From Vibrio barjaei (GTDB lineage: Bacteria > Pseudomonadota > Gammaproteobacteria > Enterobacterales > Vibrionaceae), in assembly GCF_001639065.2 (NCBI RefSeq), contig NZ_LQXO02000008.1, forward strand, positions 310 through 64,309: a stretch of DNA of 64,000 nucleotides, written 5' to 3'. A program made the position numbers and the translations under genes. Below the pieces are notes generated by a model, which had not been told where the DNA came from, did not search any database, and was given only the letters and a program-made list of their open reading frames with translations. Positions 37,685 through 48,442 of the stretch are shown here, in pieces; positions within the stretch are counted from its first letter, which is position 1; each line of letters opens with the position of its first letter.

Positions 37685-39031
37685 ATGTCATCGAATACAA
37701 AGAAAATCGGCCTCATTGCCTGTACTGGTGTTGTGGCGGGTAACATGATGGGCAGTGGTATTGCGTTATTACCATCGAGTCTGGCGGCTGTGGGTTCCAT
37801 TTCACTCTATAGCTGGGTGATATGCATTGTTGGCGCGTTGAGTCTTGCATTTGTGTTTGCACGCTTGGCAACGAAGAACCCTCAAGAGGGTGGACCTATC
37901 GCATATGCCGGTGAAATTTCGCCTGTGTTTGGCTTCCAAACCGGTGTGCTCTATTACCACGCAAACTGGATCGGTAATTTGGCGATTGCAATTACTGGTG
38001 TTTCTTATCTTTCGGTATTTTTCCCAGTCTTAAACAACCCGATTCCCGCCGGCATTGCGACGATTGCCTCGGTCTGGGTATTTACCATGGTGAACTTGCT
38101 CGGTGGTAGTTGGGTCAGTCGCTTATGTACTTTGGGGCTTGTGCTTATCCTCATCCCTGTGCTTGGTACCGCGTTATTTGGTTGGACGCACTTTGAACCT
38201 GCGTTGTACAGCCAAAACTGGAATGTCTCTGCAGGCAGTGATAGTCACGCTGTTATCGCGGCGGTACTGATTTGTTTATGGTCTTTTGTCGGTGTCGAAT
38301 CGGCAGCTGTGTCCTCCGGTATGGTGGATAACCCAAAACGTACTGTTCCACTAGCAACCATGTTAGGGACTGCTATTGCTGGTGTGATTTACATTGTGTC
38401 GACTCAAATGATCAGCGGTATGTTCCCTGCTTCTGAAGTCGCTGCATCTGGTGCACCGTTTGCACTAGCAACCACAGAGATCTTTGGTCACTGGACTGCG
38501 CCTTTCGTTGCCGCTTTCACTGCACTAGCGTGTTTTACTTCTCTAGGTTCTTGGATGATGCTGGTGGGTGAAGCAGGTAAACGTGCGGCGAATGACGGCA
38601 ACTTCCCGAAAATTTATGGTGAAGTCGATAAAAATGGCGTTCCTAGAAAAGGTCTCATTTTAGCTTCCATCAAAATGACAGCGTTAATGTGTGTATTGAT
38701 GGTGTTCAGTTCAAAAACTGCTCATGCGGCAGACCTATTTAATCAACTGACTACCGATGCCGTATTGCTCACTATGCTGCCTTACTTCTACTCCAGCATT
38801 AACTTGATTCGTTTTGAAGGTATGACGACTCGCAATGGTTTCGTGATGTTCTTCTCTGGTATCGCGTGCTTGTTCTGCATGGTGGCACTAGCTGGAGCAG
38901 AAGGAACAACATTAACAGCCACCTTCATCATGTCACTCATCATCTTGATGTTCTATAGCAAAAAAGCGGGTTTAGCTCAGTACATGGAGCAACACCCTAA
39001 CGAACTGTCTTCGCAGCAAGCGAGTCACTAA
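37685..39031 (+). CDS. cadB: Lysine:cadaverine antiporter
   Basis: A 448-residue APC-superfamily transporter with about 12 membrane segments and the N-terminal family motif GNMMGSGIALLP. It imports lysine and exports cadaverine, consuming cytoplasmic protons together with CadA. First gene of cadBA; cadA follows 102 bases later with no terminator visible. Confidence 0.96.
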   Translation: MSSNTKKIGLIACTGVVAGNMMGSGIALLPSSLAAVGSISLYSWVICIVGALSLAFVFARLATKNPQEGGPIAYAGEISPVFGFQTGVLYYHANWIGNLAIAITGVSYLSVFFPVLNNPIPAGIATIASVWVFTMVNLLGGSWVSRLCTLGLVLILIPVLGTALFGWTHFEPALYSQNWNVSAGSDSHAVIAAVLICLWSFVGVESAAVSSGMVDNPKRTVPLATMLGTAIAGVIYIVSTQMISGMFPASEVAASGAPFALATTEIFGHWTAPFVAAFTALACFTSLGSWMMLVGEAGKRAANDGNFPKIYGEVDKNGVPRKGLILASIKMTALMCVLMVFSSKTAHAADLFNQLTTDAVLLTMLPYFYSSINLIRFEGMTTRNGFVMFFSGIACLFCMVALAGAEGTTLTATFIMSLIILMFYSKKAGLAQYMEQHPNELSSQQASH

Positions 39032-39133
39032 TTCTTCGCTGGTGCGAAGTGCACCAGCCCACTTATTCCTAGGCGCTCTATTTACTCACTGTCTTTAGCA
39101 GGGAGCGCCCTCATTCACCTTGGAGATGTCCAA

Positions 39134-41272
39134 ATGAATATTTTCGCAATCCTTAATCACATGGGTGTGTTCTTCAAAGAAGAGCCAGTTCGTCAACTGC
39201 ATGCTGCGCTAGAAAAAGCAGGCTATGACGTAGTTTACCCAGTTGACGACAAAGACCTTATTAAACTGATTGAAATGAATCCCCGCGTCTGTGGTGTACT
39301 GTTTGACTGGGATAAATACTCTCTCAATCTATGTGAGCGTATCAGCGCAGTAAATGAAAAGCTGCCAGTACACGCATTTGCTAATGACCAATCTACGTTG
39401 GATATTTCACTGACTGATCTGCGTTTAAATGTCAGTTTCTTTGAGTACGCTTTAGGTATGGCGGACGATATTGTCATCAAAGTGAACCAAGCAACGGAAG
39501 CGTACAAAAACGCTATCATGCCGCCATTCACTAAAGCGTTATTTAAATATGTCGAAGAAGGAAAATATACTTTCTGTACTCCAGGGCATATGGGAGGAAC
39601 TGCATTCCAAAAAAGCCCTGCGGGAAGTATTTTCTACGACTTCTATGGTCCAAATACTTTCAAGGCCGATGTCTCTATCTCCATGCCTGAACTAGGGTCG
39701 TTGCTTGACCATTCCGGTCCGCACAAAGAAGCGGAAGAGTATATTGCGAGAACATTTAACGCGGATAGTTCTTACATTGTGACTAATGGTACATCGACAT
39801 CGAACAAAATCGTCGGTATGTATTCAGCGCCAGCGGGCAGCACTGTGCTGGTGGACCGTAACTGTCATAAGTCATTAACTCATTTAATGATGATGAGCGA
39901 CGTGACGCCGATTTACTTCCGTCCAACTCGTAATGCTTACGGTATCCTTGGGGGGATTCCTCAACGCGAGTTCAGCCGTGAGGTTATTGCTGACAAAGTG
40001 GCGAACACAGAAGGGGCTAGCGCACCGACTTATGCGGTAGTCACTAACTCAACGTATGATGGTCTACTTTACAATACCCAGTTCATCAAAGAGTCTTTGG
40101 ATTGTAAGCACATTCATTTTGACAGTGCTTGGGTGCCTTACACTAACTTCAATGCTATTTATGATGGCAAGTGTGGCATGAGCGGTGAAGCAATGCCGGG
40201 TAAAGTGTTCTATGAGACACAATCGACTCACAAATTGTTGGCAGCCTTCTCTCAAGCTTCCATGATTCATATTAAAGGTGAATTCGATAAAGCCTCTTTC
40301 AATGAAGCATTTATGATGCACACTTCAACCTCACCACAATACGGCATTGTCGCCTCAACAGAAACGGCAGCGGCAATGATGCGTGGTAATACTGGTCGTA
40401 AGTTGATGCAAGACTCTATCGATCGAGCGATTCGTTTCCGTAAAGAGATCAAACGTCTTAGAGGTGAGAGTGAAGGCTGGTTCTTCGATGTATGGCAGCC
40501 TGACCACATCGACACAACAGAATGCTGGAAATTGGACCCTAAAGAGACATGGCATGGATTTAAAGATCTAGATGATGACCACATGTACTTAGATCCAATC
40601 AAGATCACCCTATTGACTCCGGGTATGAGTAAGTCTGGTGAGATGGAATCAACCGGTATTCCGGCTTCTTTGGTTGCTAAATATCTTGATGAACGCGGTA
40701 TCGTGGTGGAGAAAACAGGCCCATACAACTTGTTGTTCTTGTTCTCCATTGGTATCGATAAATCAAAAGCAATGCAACTGCTGCGCGGTTTAACCGAGTT
40801 TAAACGCGGTTTCGACCTTAACCTAACCGTACGTACTATGTTGCCGTCACTATACCAAGAAGATCCTCATTTCTATGAAGGCAAACGCATCCAAGATGTG
40901 GCTCAGGGTATTCATGATCTAACAATGAAATACCAATTACCAGAATTGATGTACAAAGCATTCGATGTTCTGCCTGAAATGAAAGTCACCCCACATACCG
41001 CTTGGCAACAAGAGCTACGTGGTCAAATTGAGGAGATCAACTTAAAAGAGATGGTGGGTCGTGTCAGTGCCAATATGATCTTGCCTTATCCTCCAGGTGT
41101 GCCACTTGTGTTACCAGGTGAAATGGTGACTGATAGTTCACGTCCTGTGTTGGATTTCTTGGAAATGCTGTGTGAAATCGGCGCGCATTACCCTGGCTTT
41201 GAGACTGATATTCACGGTGTGTATCGTCAGAAAGATGGCAGTTATACCGTTAAAGTCTTGAAAGGCGAGTGA
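39134..41272 (+). CDS. cadA: Acid-inducible lysine decarboxylase
   Basis: A 712-residue PLP-dependent decarboxylase converting lysine to cadaverine and CO2. Wing domain at the N-terminus, then a fold-type I core; the PLP lysine is K367 in ETQSTHKLLAAF, the same number as in E. coli CadA. Also seen are CTPGHMGGTAF and DSAWVPYTNFN. Second gene of cadBA. The enzyme is the acid-resistance effector controlled by CadC. Confidence 0.97.
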   Translation: MNIFAILNHMGVFFKEEPVRQLHAALEKAGYDVVYPVDDKDLIKLIEMNPRVCGVLFDWDKYSLNLCERISAVNEKLPVHAFANDQSTLDISLTDLRLNVSFFEYALGMADDIVIKVNQATEAYKNAIMPPFTKALFKYVEEGKYTFCTPGHMGGTAFQKSPAGSIFYDFYGPNTFKADVSISMPELGSLLDHSGPHKEAEEYIARTFNADSSYIVTNGTSTSNKIVGMYSAPAGSTVLVDRNCHKSLTHLMMMSDVTPIYFRPTRNAYGILGGIPQREFSREVIADKVANTEGASAPTYAVVTNSTYDGLLYNTQFIKESLDCKHIHFDSAWVPYTNFNAIYDGKCGMSGEAMPGKVFYETQSTHKLLAAFSQASMIHIKGEFDKASFNEAFMMHTSTSPQYGIVASTETAAAMMRGNTGRKLMQDSIDRAIRFRKEIKRLRGESEGWFFDVWQPDHIDTTECWKLDPKETWHGFKDLDDDHMYLDPIKITLLTPGMSKSGEMESTGIPASLVAKYLDERGIVVEKTGPYNLLFLFSIGIDKSKAMQLLRGLTEFKRGFDLNLTVRTMLPSLYQEDPHFYEGKRIQDVAQGIHDLTMKYQLPELMYKAFDVLPEMKVTPHTAWQQELRGQIEEINLKEMVGRVSANMILPYPPGVPLVLPGEMVTDSSRPVLDFLEMLCEIGAHYPGFETDIHGVYRQKDGSYTVKVLKGE

Positions 41273-41371
41273 ATAGATTGATGAAGGCATCTGATGTCGC
41301 TTTGCATGCTCCATCTCGATGAACTCATCTTAGAAAGTGGCCGCTACCCCAATTGACGACCGCTTAATATC

Positions 41372-41404
41372 AAAGGCGAACAGCGTGACTGTTCGCCTTT
41401 TTCT
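41372..41404. terminator. cadBA terminator
   Basis: Twelve-bp arms AAAGGCGAACAG / CTGTTCGCCTTT (41372-41383 and 41389-41400) with further T. It also lies just beyond the stop of the convergent chemoreceptor gene. Confidence 0.87.
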
Positions 41405-41421
41405 ATTCTTCGTACTTAAGG

Positions 41422-43065
41422 CTAAGAGACTTTAAAGGTGCTTATACCAGAACTGAGCTGATGGCCGTTTTCCATTAACCGCTCACTGGCTTGAGCCAGT
41501 TTTTGAGCTTCTAGTGCTGATTGATTACCGTGATCAGCAATCTGCGTTAGGTTTTGGCTAATTTCGTCGGTCGCTAAGGTTTGCTGTGAACTGGCTTCAG
41601 CGATTTGCTGATTCAGCGAAACGATAGCGTTCACTTGAATGTCGATCTCTTGCAGCGCAAGCTTGGCGTTGCTCGCTTGTTCTAATGTTTGTTGTGATTG
41701 TTGCTGAGTTTGTGTCATCGATTCACTTACTTGCGCCGCTTGATCTTGCAACTTCAGAATAATCAGTTCGATTTCGTCCGTGCTGCTTTGAGTGCGGGTG
41801 GCCAATGTGCGAACTTCATCTGCAACCACCGCAAAGCCTCGGCCCTGCTCTCCCGCACGCGCCGCTTCGATAGCGGCATTGAGCGCGAGCAAATTGGTTT
41901 GTTCAGCCACGCCACGAATCACCTCTAAGACAGACCCTACTTGTTGGGTGTCACTCGCCAGTAGCTTGATGTTGTTATCCGTTTCCGTAAGACGCTCTGA
42001 GAGGGACTGCATGTATGACGCGGCAAGTTCTATCACTTCGCTACCTTGCTGTCCTTGTTCACTGGCTAAAGTGGCTGCATGAGCGGCATGCTGAGCAGAG
42101 TTGGCCACTTCTTGGTTACTGGCATGCAACTCGTTCATAGCGGACGCTACGGTATCCACAGCTTGCTGTTGCTGCTGCGATTGACTCGCCCCGTTTTGTG
42201 CCACAGCGTTAAGGGAAATGGCAGCTTGGGTGATGTTGTCGGTTACCGGTTTAATATCGCTAATGATGTGTTCCAACTTATGTGTGAAGCGGTTAAATGC
42301 AGCGGCAATATGACTCAATTCATCATTGCCTTGCTCTGGCAGCTTCTTCGATAGATCGCCGTCACCGCTGGCGATCTCTGTCAGTGCCTTTAATGTTTCG
42401 CGGCAAGGTTTCGCAATACTGCGGCTGATGAGGGTGGCACATGCCAACATAAAGCCCAGCGCAATCAAGACGGTTATCAAGATTTTCTGTATGGCTTGCC
42501 AGACTTGCGCTTGAACATCATCGATATAGACACCAGTGCCGATAATCCATCCCCAAGGCGTAAAGGTCTTGATATAAGAGACTTTTTCTACGGGGGTTTC
42601 TGAACCAGGCTTAGGCCAGAGATAAGGCACAAAGCCCGCTAGCTGTTGCTTTGCAACTTGCACCATCTCTACAAACAGTTTTTTACCACTGGGATCGGCA
42701 ATTTGACTGAGATTCTGCCCGTTTAGTTGTGGCTTGATAGGATGCATGACCATGGTAGGGGTAAGATCGTTAACCCAAAAGTAATCGTTCCCTTCATAAC
42801 GAAGACTCTGTATTGCTTTAGCAGCTGCTGCTTGAGCCTGCTGTTGACTCAATTGGCCGGACAATTGTTGTTGGTGGTAATGATCGACAAGCGTGTAGGC
42901 ACTCTCAACTAAGTGGCGAGTTTTGGTTTTCTTTGCCGCTATCAGGGACTGTTGATAATCAACTAGGGCGAGAACGAGCGGGACCATCAGTGTGATGGAG
43001 ACAATCGCTATCAGTAGATAGAGACGAGTTTGAATAGAGCTACGGCGCAAAAATGTGGCATTCAT
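41422..43065 (-). CDS. Methyl-accepting chemotaxis protein with single Cache domain
   Basis: A 547-residue chemoreceptor. First membrane helix about residues 17-36; periplasmic sCache_2-type sensor ([34 protein letters not shown]); second helix about 190-212; HAMP; then the signalling domain with the conserved tip [20 protein letters not shown]. No C-terminal CheR-tethering pentapeptide. The ligand is unknown; sCache_2 receptors commonly bind small carboxylates. It is monocistronic and not near other chemotaxis genes. Confidence 0.93.
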   Translation of the reverse strand: MNATFLRRSSIQTRLYLLIAIVSITLMVPLVLALVDYQQSLIAAKKTKTRHLVESAYTLVDHYHQQQLSGQLSQQQAQAAAAKAIQSLRYEGNDYFWVNDLTPTMVMHPIKPQLNGQNLSQIADPSGKKLFVEMVQVAKQQLAGFVPYLWPKPGSETPVEKVSYIKTFTPWGWIIGTGVYIDDVQAQVWQAIQKILITVLIALGFMLACATLISRSIAKPCRETLKALTEIASGDGDLSKKLPEQGNDELSHIAAAFNRFTHKLEHIISDIKPVTDNITQAAISLNAVAQNGASQSQQQQQAVDTVASAMNELHASNQEVANSAQHAAHAATLASEQGQQGSEVIELAASYMQSLSERLTETDNNIKLLASDTQQVGSVLEVIRGVAEQTNLLALNAAIEAARAGEQGRGFAVVADEVRTLATRTQSSTDEIELIILKLQDQAAQVSESMTQTQQQSQQTLEQASNAKLALQEIDIQVNAIVSLNQQIAEASSQQTLATDEISQNLTQIADHGNQSALEAQKLAQASERLMENGHQLSSGISTFKVS

Positions 43066-43301
43066 CCTAAGAACTCCTTTTTCTTAAAGGTGAACGCATT
43101 ACCAACAGGGCAGTTGGCATGCTGACTTTCATTGTTTGTTATTGTGTGGCCAGTCTGACAAGGTTTTGTCGTTATTGTGCGTTCTACGATACGTGATGGT
43201 GAAACATCCGGCTATTCCCTAATGGTCTAAGATTTGACCCAAGTTCCGCTTTATCGAATGCAATATGGCTGATAACAGCAGAGTTGTGATCTACAGACAA
43301 T

Positions 43302-43331
43302 AAAAAAGCCAGAGCTAGGCTCTGGCTTTTT
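43302..43331 (-). terminator. dusB-fis terminator
   Basis: Arms AGCCAGAG / CTCTGGCT (43307-43314 and 43320-43327) with A run left and T run right; on the minus strand it follows fis. Confidence 0.87.
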
Positions 43332-43352
43332 CACAAAAACAATCACAATGGA

Positions 43353-43649
43353 TTAGTTCATGCCGTATTTCTTAAGTTTCTTACGAAGAGTACCGCGGTT
43401 GATACCCATCATAGTTGCTGCGCGAGTTTGGTTACCGCGAGTGTACTGCATGATGGTGTCTAGTAGCGGCTGTTCTACTTCCGCTAGAACTAGTTCATAC
43501 AATTCAGTGACGTCTTGACCATTTAATTGAGCAAGGTAGTTCTTTAGAGACGCTTTTACAGAGTCGCGTAGAGGCTTCTGTGTGATCTGGTCTTGAGATG
43601 TTACTGTAGTAACTGTCAATGGTTCTGAAGTCAAATTTTGTTCGAACAT
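43353..43649 (-). CDS. fis: Nucleoid protein and regulator Fis
   Basis: A 98-residue DNA-bending protein. The C-terminal helix-turn-helix ([20 protein letters not shown]) is essentially identical to E. coli Fis, and the N-terminus holds the beta-hairpin arms. It is the second gene of dusB-fis, 23 bases behind dusB, so growth-phase control would act at the dusB promoter. Confidence 0.97.
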   Translation of the reverse strand: MFEQNLTSEPLTVTTVTSQDQITQKPLRDSVKASLKNYLAQLNGQDVTELYELVLAEVEQPLLDTIMQYTRGNQTRAATMMGINRGTLRKKLKKYGMN

Positions 43650-43672
43650 AATCGGTTTAGCTCTTCTCGTAA

Positions 43673-44641
43673 TTATGATGCAACGTTTTCAAAATAGCCT
43701 TGCAATGCGTTCAGCTGCTCATTAGCCGCTTCAATCGCGTTGAAGGCACGGCGGAACTCACTGGCTTGTTCATGTTCTTTTAAATACCAGCCAACATGCT
43801 TACGAGCGATGCGTGGACCTAAATATTCACCATAAAACTGATGAAGTGCCTGAACATGACCTAGCAAAATGCCTTGTACGTCCTCGGTGGGACGCTCTGG
43901 CATCAGTGTACCGTTTTCCAAATAGTGTCGGATTTCCTCAAAAATCCATGGCCGTCCTTGGGCCGGACGTCCAATCATCAAAGCGTCTGCACCGGTATAA
44001 TCCAGTACGAATTTCGCTTTCTCAGGGCTATCGATATCACCGTTAGCAATAACCGGTATAGAGATAGCGTTTTTAACCGCTTTGATGCTGTCGTATTCTG
44101 CCTCGCCTTTGTACATACAAGTTCTGGTTCGACCGTGAAGGGCGAGTGCTTGTATGCCGCAGTCTTCGGCTAGTTTTGCAATTTGGACACAGTTTTTATT
44201 GTCTGTATCCCAGCCCGTACGGGTTTTCAATGTCACAGGGACATCTACGGCATCAACCACAGTACGCAGAATATCTTCGATAATGTCTGGGTACTTAAGC
44301 AGAGCTGAGCCCGCGAGCTTTTTATTCACTTTTTTAGCAGGGCAACCCATGTTGATGTCGATGATTTGCGCACCGTTCTCAACACTGAATTGTGCCGCCT
44401 CAGCCATAAGCTTGGGATCGGCACCTGCTATTTGCACCGAGCGAATACCAGATTCACCCTCGTGCACCATGCGTTGCTGTGACTTAGCTGTTTTCCACAG
44501 TTTCGGGTTGGATGACATCATTTCACTGACCGCCATTCCCGCACCGTAACGAAGGCACAACTCTCGAAACGGTCTATCCGTAACACCCGCCATAGGCGCC
44601 ACAATCAGATTGTTCTTAAGTTGGTATTGTCCGATTCTCAA
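43673..44641 (-). CDS. dusB: tRNA-dihydrouridine synthase B
   Basis: A 322-residue FMN enzyme reducing uridines in the tRNA D-loop. Catalytic cysteine in [14 protein letters not shown] (about residue 100), FMN-site [13 protein letters not shown] near the N-terminus, and [12 protein letters not shown] near 225. Promoter-proximal gene of dusB-fis. A 200-base leader separates it from prmA. Confidence 0.96.
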   Translation of the reverse strand: MRIGQYQLKNNLIVAPMAGVTDRPFRELCLRYGAGMAVSEMMSSNPKLWKTAKSQQRMVHEGESGIRSVQIAGADPKLMAEAAQFSVENGAQIIDINMGCPAKKVNKKLAGSALLKYPDIIEDILRTVVDAVDVPVTLKTRTGWDTDNKNCVQIAKLAEDCGIQALALHGRTRTCMYKGEAEYDSIKAVKNAISIPVIANGDIDSPEKAKFVLDYTGADALMIGRPAQGRPWIFEEIRHYLENGTLMPERPTEDVQGILLGHVQALHQFYGEYLGPRIARKHVGWYLKEHEQASEFRRAFNAIEAANEQLNALQGYFENVAS

Positions 44642-44789
44642 AACATTGCCACAGGTTTACACAAGCAAGGGCGCGCATTTTACGCATTTTTTCGGTGCGT
44701 GAAAAGACTAATATTTGAGCATTTACAATTTGTTTCTGCAAATTGCCTGATTTTCAGACGTTTAGTGGTAAAACTATTCTGTATCAACA

Positions 44790-44828
44790 AAAAAAAGCAG
44801 TACGTTAGCGAGCTAACGCACTGCTTTG
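44790..44828 (-). terminator. prmA terminator
   Basis: Long imperfect hairpin with arms AAAGCAGT-A-CGTTAGC / GCTAACG-C-ACTGCTTT within 44793-44827; on the minus strand followed by a T run. Confidence 0.78.
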
Positions 44829-44841
44829 TAAATAATAATGG

Positions 44842-45723
44842 TTACTTTTTACCCGAGATTCGACACCATTCATTGAGCTCAACGATTGGGTCGATAGTCA
44901 TCTCATCACGGTAATAGTTCGCAACATCTTCTGCTTGGGTGTCTAATACGCCAGACATGGCAAGTTGGCCACCTTCTTTCACTAAGCCTTTAATGATGCC
45001 AGACAGGTCACGAAGAGGACCTGCAAGAATATTGGCAACGACCACATCGGCAATTAAGCCTTCCGGTTGGTTTTGTGGTAGGAATAGCTCCAATTGGTCA
45101 GCAACGCCGTTGCGCTCTGCGTTATCTTTCGATGCGGTTAGAGCTTGAGGATCGATGTCGATCCCGATGACTTTTGCAGCACCAAGCTTGATCGCGGCGA
45201 TTGCTAGGATCCCAGAACCACAACCAAAGTCGATAACGGTTTTACCAGCAAGGTCTAAAGACTCAAGCCACTCAAGACAGAGAGCTGTAGTTGGGTGTGT
45301 ACCTGTGCCGAAAGCCAGACCAGGGTCTAGCATCACGTTAACAGCATCTGGCTCTGGTACATCGCGCCAGCTTGGGCAAATCCACAGGCGTTCGCCAAAC
45401 TTCATTGGATGGAAGTTTTCCATCCACTCACGCTCCCAATCTTTGTCTTCAAGCTGCTCAACTTTATGAGCAAAGCCCTCAGCGAGCATGTTTGACGCGT
45501 TGATTTGCGTCAAAATAAGCTTGGTGTCTGCTTCTGCATCGTACAGGGCTACGATGTCAGTATCGCCCCACAGACGAGTTTCGCCAGGTAACGGCTCAAA
45601 AACAGGGGTATCATGTGCATCCAGGAAGGTGACAGATAGAGCGCCTGTTTCTTCCATCAACATATCGCCGATTTGTTCAGCGTTTTCGTTGGTTGCATTT
45701 AGTTTGATTTGAATCCAAGGCAT
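44842..45723 (-). CDS. prmA: Ribosomal protein L11 methyltransferase
   Basis: A 293-residue SAM enzyme that trimethylates L11. N-terminal L11-binding domain, a linker, and the SAM motif [20 protein letters not shown]. Family length is exact. It has its own terminator and lies behind accC, which is terminated before it. Confidence 0.95.
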   Translation of the reverse strand: MPWIQIKLNATNENAEQIGDMLMEETGALSVTFLDAHDTPVFEPLPGETRLWGDTDIVALYDAEADTKLILTQINASNMLAEGFAHKVEQLEDKDWEREWMENFHPMKFGERLWICPSWRDVPEPDAVNVMLDPGLAFGTGTHPTTALCLEWLESLDLAGKTVIDFGCGSGILAIAAIKLGAAKVIGIDIDPQALTASKDNAERNGVADQLELFLPQNQPEGLIADVVVANILAGPLRDLSGIIKGLVKEGGQLAMSGVLDTQAEDVANYYRDEMTIDPIVELNEWCRISGKK

Positions 45724-45785
45724 GAGTTGGGTCCTTGCTTGACGAATTTTGCGCAGAGTGTAGCAGATTCGTGTTAAGTGAGCAT

Positions 45786-45812
45786 AAAAAAACCCACCGT
45801 AGTGGGTTTTTA
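45786..45812 (-). terminator. accBC terminator
   Basis: Arms AACCCAC / GTGGGTT (45791-45797 and 45802-45808) with loop CGTA; on the minus strand followed by TTTTTT. Confidence 0.83.
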
Positions 45813-45829
45813 GTATTTTTAGAAAGGGC

Positions 45830-47173
45830 TTAGCTCATGCCAAGCTTTTTCTCTAGGTAATGAATGTTGGCGCCACCGTGTTGGAAGTTCTCATCATTCA
45901 TGATCGATTCTTGAAGTGTGATATTAGTTTTAATACCTTCCACAATCATCTCACTCAGTGCGTTCTTCATACGAGCAATGGCAACGTCGCGGTTCTCACC
46001 AAAGGTGATCAGCTTGCCGATCATAGAGTCGTAGTGAGGAGGCACAGTGTAGCCTGTGTAGATATGAGATTCCCAACGAACCCCCATACCACCCGGCGCG
46101 TGGAAACGCGTGATAGTGCCTGGGCATGGTAAGAAACGCTCAGGATCTTCCGCATTGATACGACACTCGATAGCGTGGCCACGAAGTTTGATGTCATCTT
46201 GAGTGAAAGACAGTGGCTGACCTGCAGCAACACGAAGCTGCTCTTTGATTAGGTCTACGCCCGTTACCATCTCTGTTACTGGGTGCTCTACCTGAATACG
46301 AGTGTTCATTTCGATGAAGTAGAACTCACCGTTTTCGTATAGGAATTCGAACGTACCCGCACCGCGGTAACCAATTTCAATACATGCACGAGTACAACGC
46401 TCACCGATGTACTTACGCATTTCTTCCGTAATGCCTGGAGCTGGAGCTTCTTCCACTACTTTTTGGTGACGACGCTGCATAGAACAGTCGCGCTCACCTA
46501 GGTGAATAGCGCCACCTTGACCGTCAGCAATCACTTGCACTTCAACGTGACGTGGGTTTTCTAGGAATTTCTCCATGTAAACCATATCGTTGTTGAAAGC
46601 GGCTTTTGCTTCTGCACGTGTCATAGCGATAGCTTCAATAAGCTCACCTTCGTTACGAACTACACGCATACCACGACCACCGCCGCCTCCAGAGGCTTTG
46701 ATGATGACTGGGTAACCAATGCGCTTAGCGTGCGCTTTGTTCTTCGTTTCGTCGTCGTCTAAAGGACCATCAGAACCAGGAACGCAAGGAACACCTGCTT
46801 TCTTCATTGAGTTGATTGCCGAAACTTTATCACCCATCAGGCGAATTGTTTCTGCTTTTGGACCGACAAAAATGAAGCCGCTACGCTCTACTTGTTCTGC
46901 AAAGTCAGCGTTTTCAGATAGAAAGCCATAACCCGGGTGGATAGCAACGGCACCAGTCACTTCCGCTGCACTAATAATGCGTGGGATATTTAGGTAGCTA
47001 TCGATGCCGCGTGCAGGACCAATACAAATGGTTTCGTCTGCTAGTAGCACGTGCTTGAGATCACGGTCAGCCGTTGAGTGAACCGCAACCGTTTTGATAC
47101 CTAGCTCTTTACATGCTCGCAGAATACGTAGTGCAATTTCACCACGGTTCGCGATTACTAATTTATCTAACAT
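45830..47173 (-). CDS. accC: Biotin carboxylase subunit of acetyl-CoA carboxylase
   Basis: A 447-residue ATP-grasp enzyme carboxylating the biotin on AccB. Landmarks: [19 protein letters not shown], the glycine-rich loop [13 protein letters not shown], and the catalytic [14 protein letters not shown]. Second gene of accB-accC, 15 bases behind accB. It supplies malonyl-CoA, the precursor of the malonyl-ACP that MadA decarboxylates. Confidence 0.98.
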   Translation of the reverse strand: MLDKLVIANRGEIALRILRACKELGIKTVAVHSTADRDLKHVLLADETICIGPARGIDSYLNIPRIISAAEVTGAVAIHPGYGFLSENADFAEQVERSGFIFVGPKAETIRLMGDKVSAINSMKKAGVPCVPGSDGPLDDDETKNKAHAKRIGYPVIIKASGGGGGRGMRVVRNEGELIEAIAMTRAEAKAAFNNDMVYMEKFLENPRHVEVQVIADGQGGAIHLGERDCSMQRRHQKVVEEAPAPGITEEMRKYIGERCTRACIEIGYRGAGTFEFLYENGEFYFIEMNTRIQVEHPVTEMVTGVDLIKEQLRVAAGQPLSFTQDDIKLRGHAIECRINAEDPERFLPCPGTITRFHAPGGMGVRWESHIYTGYTVPPHYDSMIGKLITFGENRDVAIARMKNALSEMIVEGIKTNITLQESIMNDENFQHGGANIHYLEKKLGMS

Positions 47174-47188
47174 AATGAGCGCTCTCTA

Positions 47189-47656
47189 TTATTCGATAAT
47201 TACTAGAGCTTGATCGAACTCAACAGGTTGGCCATCTTCAACAAGGATTGCTGCAATTACACCAGACTTGTCTGCTTCGATTTGGTTCATCATTTTCATC
47301 GCTTCAACGATACATAGAGTATCGCCAGCATTAACTTGTTGGCCTACTTTTACAAATGGTTTCGCATCTGGGCTTGGAGCGCTGTAGAACGTACCAACCA
47401 TTGGAGAAAGAACTTGGTGACCAGCTGGAGCTGCTGGCTCCTCTGCTGATGCCGCTGGCGCTGCCGCCGCAGGAGCTGCTGCAGGTGCTGGCGCTGCTGG
47501 TGCAGGTGCTGCTGCGTATTGAATTGGTGCTGGTACTGAACTTACCGGACTGTTGCGGCTGATACGTACCGATTCTTCACCTTCAGAGATTTCTAGCTCA
47601 GCAATGCCAGATTCTTCTACAAGTTCAATTAGCTTTTTAATTTTACGAATATCCAT
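47189..47656 (-). CDS. accB: Biotin carboxyl carrier protein
   Basis: A 155-residue carrier. The N-terminal part is followed by a flexible Ala/Pro linker and the C-terminal biotinyl domain, with the modified lysine in [12 protein letters not shown]. First gene of accBC. The linker is nearly pure Ala/Pro (about residues 48-78), giving repetitive GC-rich DNA in an otherwise AT-richer region. Confidence 0.97.
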   Translation of the reverse strand: MDIRKIKKLIELVEESGIAELEISEGEESVRISRNSPVSSVPAPIQYAAAPAPAAPAPAAAPAAAAPAASAEEPAAPAGHQVLSPMVGTFYSAPSPDAKPFVKVGQQVNAGDTLCIVEAMKMMNQIEADKSGVIAAILVEDGQPVEFDQALVIIE

Positions 47657-47717
47657 GTTTCTTTCTCTTTATCTTGTGAGTAAGACGGCCTCAAATATTG
47701 AGCCGTAGAGTATTTGG

Positions 47718-48167
47718 TTATTTTGCTTTCAGGGCTTTTATGGCAGCTGAAAGCGCAAATTCATAGCCTTGCGAACCCAATCCGCAGATAACACCTTGGG
47801 CAACATCAGACAAATAAGAATGATGACGGAATGTTTCTCGAGCATGAACGTTAGATAAGTGCACTTCAATAAATGGGATTGAAACACCCAGTAAGGCATC
47901 ACGTAGTGCAACACTCGTGTGCGTAAAAGCAGCAGGGTTAATAATGATAAAATCAATATTACCATGCGCAGCATGGATGGCTTCAATCAGCTCATATTCA
48001 CGATTTGACTGGAGATGGGACAATTCAATATCCGCGAGTGATGCTTGATCAGTTAAGTTATCAACGATTTGCGCTAGTGTTTCATTTCCATAATGACCAG
48101 GCTCTCTTAGACCTAAAAGGTTAAGATTTGGTCCATTTAAAACTAGAATTCGTGACTTTGCTGCCAT
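47718..48167 (-). CDS. aroQ: Type II 3-dehydroquinate dehydratase
   Basis: A 149-residue shikimate-pathway enzyme. Signatures: [18 protein letters not shown] with the catalytic Tyr, [17 protein letters not shown], and [15 protein letters not shown]. It lies 61 bases before accB in the same direction, as in many gammaproteobacteria; no terminator separates them, so read-through is likely. Confidence 0.97.
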   Translation of the reverse strand: MAAKSRILVLNGPNLNLLGLREPGHYGNETLAQIVDNLTDQASLADIELSHLQSNREYELIEAIHAAHGNIDFIIINPAAFTHTSVALRDALLGVSIPFIEVHLSNVHARETFRHHSYLSDVAQGVICGLGSQGYEFALSAAIKALKAK

Positions 48168-48391
48168 AATGTCGCCATCTTCGGTTAACGTGAAATAAAC
48201 GTGATTTATTTCAAGTCTACATAAAAAAATGAGGGTCTGAAAAGCTCATAACCATCATATTTTTAAAAATTGACCAAGATTATAGCTAATTCACAGCATT
48301 TAGCAGCAATTTACTGGTCTAATCACCTATTGTCTGTCAGAAAAATTGCAACACAGAGCACATTTTGACGTCACCTTGATAAATCCTGATA

Positions 48392-48423
48392 CAAAAAAAC
48401 CGCCCGAAAAGTGGGCGGTTTGT
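48392..48423 (-). terminator. acs terminator
   Basis: Arms AAACCGCCC / GGGCGGTTT (48397-48405 and 48413-48421); on the minus strand followed by a T run. The rest of 48168-48391 holds the aroQ promoter region, with nothing else recognised. Confidence 0.87.
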
Positions 48424-48442
48424 TGATTACGTGTCAAATAAG

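Noticed and set aside
43284..43300. CRP site TGTGATCTACAGACAA between the chemoreceptor and fis
   Set aside because: Only the left half matches; the right half disagrees with TCACA at most positions.
47440..47530. Repetitive GC-rich stretch as a DNA repeat or CRISPR-like element
   Set aside because: It encodes the Ala/Pro linker of AccB; the repetition is codon-level, with no spacers.
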